NCBI GenBank assembly: GCA_910585715.1
Contig: CAJUEX010000020.1
Coordinates: 1 to 49,717, forward strand
DNA length: 49,717 bases
Reading direction: 5' to 3'
Origin: an uncultured Lachnospiraceae bacterium
GTDB taxonomy: Bacteria; Bacillota; Clostridia; Lachnospirales; Lachnospiraceae
Positions 17,556-24,097 of the stretch are shown here, in pieces (the first letter of the stretch is position 1; each line of letters starts with the position of its first letter). The notes beneath the pieces are model-generated. The model was not told where the DNA came from, searched no databases, and saw nothing but the letters and a program-made list of their open reading frames with translations. The translations under genes were made by a program, and so were the position numbers.

Positions 17556-18344
17556 ATGAAAAATTTTCTAAGGATGTTAAAGGCGGATTTTTACCGGGCA
17601 TTTTCTTCCATGGGCTTTGTGATGGGTGTTGTTTCAACACTTGCCATATTTTATTTTGGCTCCATTGGAATGTTGGCGGGAGGGGTTTCAGCTGTTGCTG
17701 CTTTTAACAATACATATAAATATAACAATATATCCCAATTGCTTATTCTGACTGCCACTTTTGCTTATTCTGCAAGCTTTTGCATAGACTGGCAGACAAG
17801 ATTTCACTACTCCTTAATCGTTCGGAGTAAAACAGCGGCATATGCTTTGTCTAAATGCATTGCCGCTATGGGAACGGGAGGATTATCTGTTACCGCAGGA
17901 GCTTTCTTATTTATCGGGTGTATTTGTATGACGCAGCCGGACATACTGCCTCAGGCAATGGAAATAGAAGTGGAGTTTTCAGCTCAGGCATTTGGCGACC
18001 TGCTTATGATGGGAAGGGCAGGGTTATTTTTTTTAGCCTACCTCTATATCATATTTTTACAGGCAGCTTTCTTTTCCGTACTGGGACTGTTGGTTTCCGC
18101 TTATCTGCCCAATAAATATGCAGCATATATTTCACCGTTTATATTGGGATTTGCAATGAACCAGATTGCAAATGTGCTCCGGCTTCCCATTTGGCTGGAC
18201 CCGGTCAAGCTTGCAACTGCAAGCATATTGAGCACACCGGCGGCAACGATTATCTGCATGGCAACTGCAACCTATCTTTCTCTGATTGGTATATGTATGA
18301 TACTGTTTACCCGTAAAGTAAAAAGGAGGATGAGCAATGGTTAA
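17556..18344 (+). CDS. ABC-2 type transporter permease 1
   Basis: This 262-residue membrane protein has about six transmembrane helices and the N-terminal LKADFYRAFSSMGFVMGVV signature common in ABC-2 type exporter permeases of peptide or bacteriocin-immunity systems. The ATG at 17556 is 13 bp after the lipoprotein gene, and the next permease overlaps its end by 8 bp. With its sister permease and the ATPase at 19202 it forms a complete heterodimeric exporter. The substrate may be the secreted protein's target or the protein itself. Confidence 0.85.
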   Translation: MKNFLRMLKADFYRAFSSMGFVMGVVSTLAIFYFGSIGMLAGGVSAVAAFNNTYKYNNISQLLILTATFAYSASFCIDWQTRFHYSLIVRSKTAAYALSKCIAAMGTGGLSVTAGAFLFIGCICMTQPDILPQAMEIEVEFSAQAFGDLLMMGRAGLFFLAYLYIIFLQAAFFSVLGLLVSAYLPNKYAAYISPFILGFAMNQIANVLRLPIWLDPVKLATASILSTPAATIICMATATYLSLIGICMILFTRKVKRRMSNG

Positions 18345-19188
18345 ACGGATATTTGCAATTGCGCTGTATTCCATTCGGCAATGGACTGCAGAACTGCGCA
18401 TTCTTTTATTATTTATATTCATGATTATATTTCTGAGGACGGATATAGCAGTTATAGGAAATTTTGCAAAAGAAATGGATGTTGCTGTAAATCCTCTTGT
18501 TTATCCTTTTTATTCCAGCGATGCGGTAAAACAATTGATTCTGTTATCCGGAATTATTTTTCTGTTTTCGGATGCACCGTTTATAAGCAACAGCCAGCCT
18601 TATGTGATTATCAGAAGCAAGCGTCTATCCTGGGTATCAGGACAGATAGTGTATATTATGATTGCCAGCGCCATCTACTTTTTTGTTATAATGGGCGCTT
18701 CCGTCATTACATTATTGCCAAATGCGTCCTTTCAGACAGACGGCTGGGGTAAAATCATCAATACGCTGGCACAGACCAATGCGGGCTCATTGATACACCT
18801 GCAGTTTGCGGTTTCAGAAAAAATAACAACCTACTATTCACCGGTAACGGCATTTTTCCTTTCCTTTCTCTTAAACTGGAGTGTGGCATGTTTTATTGGT
18901 ATGCTTATGTTTCTGCTTAGCCTGAAGTTTCACAGGATGATTGGGCTGCTTGCCGGAGCTATGGTTTTATTTTGGGATTTGCTGGTGATAAATATGCTGC
19001 CGTTTCGCTTTTACTATGCTGCGCCGGTAACACTTTCCAGACTGGGTATTTTGGACCCCATCGGAACGTCCATATTTCCGGGTGTAGCGTATTCTTTTAT
19101 TTTCTTTGGAATCGGCATTGTTCTTTTAGCGATTTTACTAATGATAGGAATCAGAAACGAATCAATAGAAATTACAACGGAACTTTAG
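18337..19188 (+). CDS. ABC-2 type transporter permease 2
   Basis: This 283-residue membrane protein has about six hydrophobic segments and a long external loop after helix 2. It overlaps permease 1 by 8 bp, with AAAGGAGG just upstream of ATG 18337, and is followed 13 bp later by the ATPase gene. It is less conserved than permease 1 and is recognised mainly by topology and operon position. Confidence 0.8.
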   Translation: MVKRIFAIALYSIRQWTAELRILLLFIFMIIFLRTDIAVIGNFAKEMDVAVNPLVYPFYSSDAVKQLILLSGIIFLFSDAPFISNSQPYVIIRSKRLSWVSGQIVYIMIASAIYFFVIMGASVITLLPNASFQTDGWGKIINTLAQTNAGSLIHLQFAVSEKITTYYSPVTAFFLSFLLNWSVACFIGMLMFLLSLKFHRMIGLLAGAMVLFWDLLVINMLPFRFYYAAPVTLSRLGILDPIGTSIFPGVAYSFIFFGIGIVLLAILLMIGIRNESIEITTEL

Positions 19189-19201
19189 GAGGACGGCGCA
19201 G

Positions 19202-19855
19202 ATGGACGAAAATATAATCAAAGTAGTGCATGCAACAAAAAGCTTTGGAGAGGAAACGGTATTAAAGGATGTAACAGTTGATTTTGAAAAAGGGAAAATA
19301 CATGGCATAATCGGGCGGAATGGTTCAGGGAAAACAATGCTTTTTAAATGTATTTGCGGTCTGATTTCCCTTTCAGCCGGAGAAATTATGGTGGATGGCA
19401 AAAAAATAGGAAAAGATACGGATGTGCCGGAGCAGGTGGGAATGATTATTGAAGCTCCCGGTTTTCTGCCTGATTATAGCGGATATGGAAACCTGCGATT
19501 GCTTGCGTCTATAAATAATAAGATAAAGAAGGAAACCATCTTTGCCGCCATGGAAAAGGTAGGACTGGAGCCGGAAAGCAAAAAGCATGTGAGAAAATAT
19601 TCCTTAGGCATGAAACAACGTCTTGGCATTGCTCAGGCTATTATGGAAAATCCCCGGATTCTGATTTTTGACGAGCCGTTTAACGGTTTGGACAATCAGG
19701 GGGTAGAGGACATGAGAAAATTGTTTTTGGAAGTGAAGGAAGAAGGAAAAACCGTTCTGATTGCCAGCCATAATTCAGAAGACATAAAAATACTCTGTGA
19801 TAATGTGTATAGTATGGAAGCGGGGAAGCTTTCGTCCCATGAAAAAAACAAATAG
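19202..19855 (+). CDS. ABC transporter ATP-binding protein
   Basis: This 217-residue single nucleotide-binding domain has Walker A GRNGSGKT (about residues 37-44), signature LGMKQRLG (in KYSLGMKQRLGIAQA), Walker B ILIFDEP and the switch His in LIASHNSED. It belongs to the bacteriocin-immunity/CcmA-like branch that pairs with ABC-2 permeases and powers the two permeases upstream. AGGAGG lies 8 bp before ATG 19202. A possible new promoter (19895-19923) follows, so the operon may end here. Confidence 0.9.
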   Translation: MDENIIKVVHATKSFGEETVLKDVTVDFEKGKIHGIIGRNGSGKTMLFKCICGLISLSAGEIMVDGKKIGKDTDVPEQVGMIIEAPGFLPDYSGYGNLRLLASINNKIKKETIFAAMEKVGLEPESKKHVRKYSLGMKQRLGIAQAIMENPRILIFDEPFNGLDNQGVEDMRKLFLEVKEEGKTVLIASHNSEDIKILCDNVYSMEAGKLSSHEKNK

Positions 19856-19894
19856 TACAAAGAAGAAAAATCAAAAAGACATTTTAAAAAAGAG

Positions 19895-19923
19895 TTGAAT
19901 GAAAATACTCGTTGATGTATGAT
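19895..19923 (+). promoter_or_regulatory. Possible promoter of the response regulator/kinase pair
   Basis: TTGAAT (19895-19900) and TATGAT (19918-19923) are 17 bp apart, about 25 bp before the response-regulator ATG. No Agr-type box is present, so the sensing genes may be expressed constitutively. Confidence 0.45.
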
Positions 19924-19948
19924 GTATAAAAAAAGTACGAGGTGTGAA

Positions 19949-20653
19949 ATGTATAACATTGGCATATGTGACGACGGAAGGAAAATCTGCTCCTCCATTG
20001 AAAATATGATACTGCTATACACAAGGGAGAGAGAAATTCAGGCGGATACAAAGGTATGGTACACAGGAGAAGGGCTTTGCAGTTACTTAAGGCAGGGCAA
20101 CCATATAGATATTTTATTTTTGGATATAGAGCTGATTGAACTGACAGGAATGGAAGTGGGAGATTTTATCCGCAATCGGTTGGAAAACAGAGAGATGCAG
20201 ATTGTTTACATATCGGGGAAAGCTTCCTATGCACAGCAGCTGTTTAAGACCCAGCCCATGGATTTTCTCGTAAAACCCATAACCCAGCCCCGGATTAATG
20301 AAGTTATGGATCTGGCTGTCAAAATAATCGGAAAAAAATCCGAGACCTTTGAATTTAAAAACGGCAAGGAGCATTATTATATTTCCTATGGAGAAATCTT
20401 ATATTTTGTCAGTGAAGGGAGAAAGATAAAAATTATTACCCCCCGGGAGGAAAAGGAATTTTATGGAAAGATACGGGAACTTGAAAAAAATCTGCCGGGA
20501 GAATTTATTACGATTCATCAGTCTTATATCATCAATAAAGAACATGTAATCCGCTATACCTATGAAATGGTAGAGCTGGTAAACGGAACTATACTGACTA
20601 TCAGCAAGGCAAACCGAAAGCAGGTAAGGGAAAAAATATTGCGGGAAGGATAG
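19949..20653 (+). CDS. AgrA-like LytTR-type response regulator
   Basis: This 234-residue protein has a receiver domain (residues 1-120, phospho-acceptor D59 in ILFLDIE, and K in DFLVKPIT) and a C-terminal LytTR DNA-binding domain (about 135-232; GEILYFVSEGRKIKI ... FITIHQSYIINKEHV). This is the AgrA architecture of peptide-quorum circuits. ATG 19949 has GAGGTG six bases upstream and is preferred over the in-frame ATG at 19919, which has no ribosome site. Its likely targets are the two identical 19-bp boxes at 15683 and 22010. The kinase gene starts 5 bp after it. Confidence 0.9.
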   Translation: MYNIGICDDGRKICSSIENMILLYTREREIQADTKVWYTGEGLCSYLRQGNHIDILFLDIELIELTGMEVGDFIRNRLENREMQIVYISGKASYAQQLFKTQPMDFLVKPITQPRINEVMDLAVKIIGKKSETFEFKNGKEHYYISYGEILYFVSEGRKIKIITPREEKEFYGKIRELEKNLPGEFITIHQSYIINKEHVIRYTYEMVELVNGTILTISKANRKQVREKILREG

Positions 20654-20658
20654 AAACA

Positions 20659-21921
20659 ATGATAGATTTTATTATTTGCGTATCAACAAATCTGTTTCGG
20701 GTTTATCTGATTCGCAGATTCATGCAGATTTTCTTTGGCAGAAGAGAAGAGGGAAAAGGAAAAGAAAAAGAAATACTGGCTTATGGGGGATTTTTTATCA
20801 TCAATACAGTGGCCTATCTGATGTTTCATCTTGTATGGGTCAATATTATCTGCAATTTGACAGGAATTGGTCTGATTGTACTGTTATATACGAAATCCTT
20901 AAAAATGAATCTGTTTGTGACCTGCTCCATTTACCTGATTCATATAGGATGTGATACGATTTCGGTTTTACCCTTCATGGAATACAGGGATGGGGAAAGC
21001 TTTACTCAGATATATGCGGTTATATCCGTATTCCTTATATTTATCTGTGAACTGTTTACGGAAAAAATAATCAGTGAAAGAAAACAAACAGAAAATGTTC
21101 AAAATTTTGCATTGGTTTCAGTACCCTTGTGCAGTGTGATTATGTTGTGTCTGTTGATATATACAAAGGACAATGCAGGATTGGGGCTGATTATTATCAG
21201 CGTAGGGCTGCTTATGGCAAATTTCCTGATCTTTTATCTGTATAATATGTTATCAAGCACATTATCTCAAAAATATGAAAATGATGTGCTGCGTCAGAAA
21301 ATTCAAAACTATTCCAATCAGATAGAAATTATGCTGCAGGGGGAAGAAAAAGTAAAAGCCCTGCGGCACGATATGAAGCATCACATGAGTGAATTAAAGC
21401 TTATGGCAATGAAACATGAAAATAAAGCAATACAGGATTACATAAGTGATATGGAAGCGTTTATAGAAAATCCAAATGAAATTGTATCCTCCGGAAATGT
21501 GGAAATAGACAGTGTGCTAAATTATATGCTGCAGCGGGCAAAAAAAGAGCTTCGTATCGTAAATGTAAAAGTACAGATACCCGCAGCAGTCAGTCACTTT
21601 TTTGATTTAAACGTTATTCTGGGAAACCTGTTGGAAAATGCAATTGAAGCGGCAAAGCAGACGGAAGAAAAGCAATTGGATGTAAGCATAAAGTTAAGGC
21701 AGGGAGTTATGCGGATTAAAATAGAAAACAGCTTTAACGGGAGAATTAAGAAGGGACAGCAGGGGCTGCTGACTACAAAGAAAAAGAAGGAGCAGCATGG
21801 AATCGGATTGAGCAATGTGAAGAAAATTGTGGAAAAGTATAACGGGATTATGGAAATATGCCCCCATGAAAAACGATTTTGTGTAAAGCTGATATTATAT
21901 ATGTCAAAAATTGAAAATTAA
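20659..21921 (+). CDS. AgrC-like GHKL sensor histidine kinase
   Basis: This 420-residue membrane kinase has six or seven N-terminal helices (residues 1-195), a coiled coil, the phosphorylation motif LRHDMKHHM (H237) and a GHKL-type ATPase domain: NLLENAIEAAK N-box and HGIGLSNVKKIVEKY G-box. This is the AgrC layout, in which the membrane part binds a cyclic peptide. It follows the regulator by 5 bp and ends in a terminator. The extracellular peptide is probably the product of agrD just downstream. Confidence 0.9.
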   Translation: MIDFIICVSTNLFRVYLIRRFMQIFFGRREEGKGKEKEILAYGGFFIINTVAYLMFHLVWVNIICNLTGIGLIVLLYTKSLKMNLFVTCSIYLIHIGCDTISVLPFMEYRDGESFTQIYAVISVFLIFICELFTEKIISERKQTENVQNFALVSVPLCSVIMLCLLIYTKDNAGLGLIIISVGLLMANFLIFYLYNMLSSTLSQKYENDVLRQKIQNYSNQIEIMLQGEEKVKALRHDMKHHMSELKLMAMKHENKAIQDYISDMEAFIENPNEIVSSGNVEIDSVLNYMLQRAKKELRIVNVKVQIPAAVSHFFDLNVILGNLLENAIEAAKQTEEKQLDVSIKLRQGVMRIKIENSFNGRIKKGQQGLLTTKKKKEQHGIGLSNVKKIVEKYNGIMEICPHEKRFCVKLILYMSKIEN

Positions 21922-21934
21922 CTGATTATATGCT

Positions 21935-21978
21935 AAAACAGGAACATGTCTGCAGAACAGCCGTGCTCCTGTTTTTTT
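21935..21978 (+). terminator. Rho-independent terminator
   Basis: The stem AACAGGAACATG / CGTGCTCCTGTT is followed by seven T. It separates the regulator-kinase operon from agrDB. Confidence 0.85.
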
Positions 21979-22009
21979 GAAGGTCAATTATAACAAAATC
22001 ATAGTCAAA

Positions 22010-22050
22010 TTTTGACATGAAACGGCATAGGAAAATATTTGTGGTAGAAT
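22010..22050 (+). promoter_or_regulatory. Predicted Agr-responsive promoter 2 (agrDB)
   Basis: The box TTTTGACATGAAACGGCAT (22010-22028) and TAGAAT (22045-22050) have the same sequence and the same 27-bp TTGACA-to-TAGAAT gap as the promoter at 15683. Two copies at equal geometry strongly suggest one shared activator. Placed before agrD, it would give positive feedback. Confidence 0.8.
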
Positions 22051-22074
22051 TACATCTGAAAGGAGGGAAAAGCA

Positions 22075-22227
22075 ATGCAAGGTAAAAATTCTGTAGTAAA
22101 AAAAGTGGAAAAAGCCATTGCGGCAATGGCAAAAATATCTGCCGGTGTGGAAGCCAACACAGCATGCGCCTGCTGGACCTACCAGCCAAAAGAGCCGCAA
22201 AACGTAAAAAAGTTGCGTAAGTTTTGA
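22075..22227 (+). CDS. agrD: AgrD-like cyclic lactone autoinducer precursor
   Basis: This 50-residue precursor has an amphipathic N-terminus (VVKKVEKAIAAMAKISAG), a central cysteine segment (ANTACACWT) and the conserved C-terminal recognition tail YQPKEPQNVKKLRKF. AgrB would cleave near Tyr36-Gln37 and close a thiolactone through C31 or C33; which cysteine is used cannot be read from the sequence. AAAGGAGGG lies 9 bp before ATG 22075. Its TGA overlaps the TTG start of agrB, so the pair is translationally coupled. Confidence 0.9.
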   Translation: MQGKNSVVKKVEKAIAAMAKISAGVEANTACACWTYQPKEPQNVKKLRKF

Positions 22228-22835
22228 GACTGGCAGGAAGTCTGACAGGAAAGCTTCTTGAAGACCAGGTCATATCTCAGGAAGAGGCTGAAGTGATTAC
22301 ATATGGTCTTGAAAATATAGGAAGCAACCTGTCAGGCTTGCTGATGATACTGGTAATTGGAGCATGTTTCAGGCATTTGCCGGAAAGCTTCCTTTTATGG
22401 CTGTTGATTTTTCCGCTTAGAAAAAATGCTGGTGGATTTCATGCAAAAACAAAAACAAGATGTATGCTTGTATCAGCGGGTATGCTGATTGCAGCTTTTA
22501 TTTGTCTTGACTGGATGGAATGGACGGAAACAGTGTATGTGATAATTGCGGCAGTCTTTTTTGGAGTCATATTCCTGTTAGCGCCGGTTGGCAATCAAAA
22601 TAAACTTTTGGACGATATGGAAAAAAAGGTATACCGGAAACGTACAAGGATAATATTGCTTTTGGAGAGCACTCTGTTGATACTGGCTTTTGTTTTTGGA
22701 TGGAAGGAATTGTATATTGTAATAACCATGTGTCTTACAATTGTGGGAACCACGCTTTTAGCAGGTAAAGTCAAAGACCCCGCCGCAAGCAGCGGGGCAT
22801 CAAACTTGAAACGCCCCAAGGGGCGGGGGATTTGA
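22224..22835 (+). CDS. agrB: AgrB-like peptide-processing membrane protease
   Basis: This is a 203-residue integral membrane cysteine endopeptidase that cuts and cyclises the AgrD peptide. The catalytic pair is in RKNAGGFHAKTKTRC (His in GGFHA, Cys in TRC), followed by about four further hydrophobic helices. Translation starts at TTG 22224, which overlaps the agrD stop; an in-frame stop just upstream excludes an earlier start. The last 20 or so residues (VKDPAASSGASNLKRPKGRGI) are encoded by a dispersed intergenic repeat, so the natural end was probably near residue 181. Confidence 0.9.
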   Translation: MRLAGSLTGKLLEDQVISQEEAEVITYGLENIGSNLSGLLMILVIGACFRHLPESFLLWLLIFPLRKNAGGFHAKTKTRCMLVSAGMLIAAFICLDWMEWTETVYVIIAAVFFGVIFLLAPVGNQNKLLDDMEKKVYRKRTRIILLLESTLLILAFVFGWKELYIVITMCLTIVGTTLLAGKVKDPAASSGASNLKRPKGRGI

Positions 22836-22971
22836 CCCTTGTGGCAGTCGCCAAATGCTTGCACGCAATCACTTGGCTCGTTGCTCGCAGGAATAAAGCT
22901 CCGGCTGAAATAGAATCATTTGGGTAAAAGGGGGCATTGATAGAGTCGGTTAAGCTATGAGCCGGAGCTTT
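22767..22971 (+). repeat. Dispersed repeat copy 1 with terminal hairpin
   Basis: Bases 22767-22900 match, in opposite orientation, the repeat at 29710-29847. Shared blocks include CGGGGCATCAA, TCGCCAAATGC and CACTTGGCTC-TTGCTCGC. Its first 69 bp are read as the AgrB C-terminus. It ends in a perfect 12-bp hairpin, AAAGCTCCGGCT (22895-22906) / AGCCGGAGCTTT (22960-22971), which could terminate agrDB. Confidence 0.75.
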
Positions 22972-23092
22972 AAATTTGAATTGTATTCAAAATAGTGCCA
23001 TATAATAAGATAAAGTATTAGCTTTCTTGTAATATAATATCTGTTTGAGATATTTAACAAAAAATTAATATATAGAAACTGGAGGAATGATT

Positions 23093-24067
23093 ATGTGTAC
23101 AGCAGCAACTTACAAAACAAAAGACTTTTATTTTGGTCGCACTTTGGATAATGAATTCTCTTATGGTGATGAAATCGTAGTAACCCCCCGGAGTTATTGC
23201 TTTCACTTTAGAAGCATGGGCAGTATGGAAAGCCATTATGCGATGATAGGAATGGCTCATGTGGTGGATGGTTGTCCGTTATATTATGAAGCGGTAAATG
23301 AAAAAGGGCTTGGAATGGCAGGCTTAAATTTTGTAGGAAATGCAGTGTACAGGGAGCCTGTAGAGGGAAAAGACAATGTGCCGTCATTTGAATTCATACC
23401 GTGGATTCTGACCCAATGTGTCACAGTAAAAGAAGCAAGAGTATTGCTGGAGAAAATCAATATTGATAACAGAACGGTAAATGATAAGCTGCCGGCAGCA
23501 TCCCTTCACTGGATTATTGCAGACAGTACGGAAGCCATTACAGTGGAATCAGTAAAGGAAGGGATTAACATATATGACAATCCGGTAGGAGTGTTGACCA
23601 ACAACCCGCCTTTTAACCTGCAGATGTTCGCACTGAATAATTATATGGGCCTGTCTGCGAAGGATCCGGTAAACAATTTTGCACCGGGTATTCCGTTGGA
23701 TATGTACTGTAAAGGTATGGGAGCATTAGGGCTTCCGGGAGATTTATCTTCTGAGTCCCGCTTTGTGAGGGCTGCTTTTGTAAAGATGAATTCGGTTTCA
23801 GGAGATTCGGAAATGGAAAGCGTGAACCAGTTTTTCCATATTCTCGGGTCTGTAAACTGGCCCAAGGGCTGTTGTCTTGTAAAAGAAGGAGAATACGAGA
23901 TTACCACATATACATGCTGCTGTAATGCGGATAAAGGAATTTATTATTATACATCTTATGATAATCATCAGATTAGTGCGGTGGATATGTATAAAGAGGA
24001 TTTGGAGGGAACGGAAATTTACAGATATTCTCCTGTTCATGGAGAACAGATTCATATGCAGAATTAA
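23093..24067 (+). CDS. bsh: Bile salt hydrolase (choloylglycine hydrolase family)
   Basis: This 324-residue Ntn-hydrolase splits the amide bond of glycine- or taurine-conjugated bile acids. The nucleophile is C2, exposed after removal of Met1. This fixes the start at ATG 23093 (MCTAAT) rather than the in-frame ATG at 23087; GGAGG lies upstream. Other active-site residues are visible: R16 and D19 (FGRTLD), N79 (MAGLNF), N171 (LTNNPPFN) and R223 (ESRFVRA). Asn at the N79 position fits a bile salt hydrolase better than a penicillin V acylase. There is no signal peptide, so it is cytoplasmic. It has its own upstream region and a shared terminator. Confidence 0.92.
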   Translation: MCTAATYKTKDFYFGRTLDNEFSYGDEIVVTPRSYCFHFRSMGSMESHYAMIGMAHVVDGCPLYYEAVNEKGLGMAGLNFVGNAVYREPVEGKDNVPSFEFIPWILTQCVTVKEARVLLEKINIDNRTVNDKLPAASLHWIIADSTEAITVESVKEGINIYDNPVGVLTNNPPFNLQMFALNNYMGLSAKDPVNNFAPGIPLDMYCKGMGALGLPGDLSSESRFVRAAFVKMNSVSGDSEMESVNQFFHILGSVNWPKGCCLVKEGEYEITTYTCCCNADKGIYYYTSYDNHQISAVDMYKEDLEGTEIYRYSPVHGEQIHMQN

Positions 24068-24072
24068 GTATA

Positions 24073-24097
24073 AAAAGGGGCTTTATGCCCCTTTTAC
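24073..24097. terminator. Bidirectional terminator
   Basis: AAAAGGGGC-TTTAT-GCCCCTTTT is symmetric and lies between the converging bile salt hydrolase and hybrid kinase genes. It overlaps the kinase stop codon. Confidence 0.85.
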
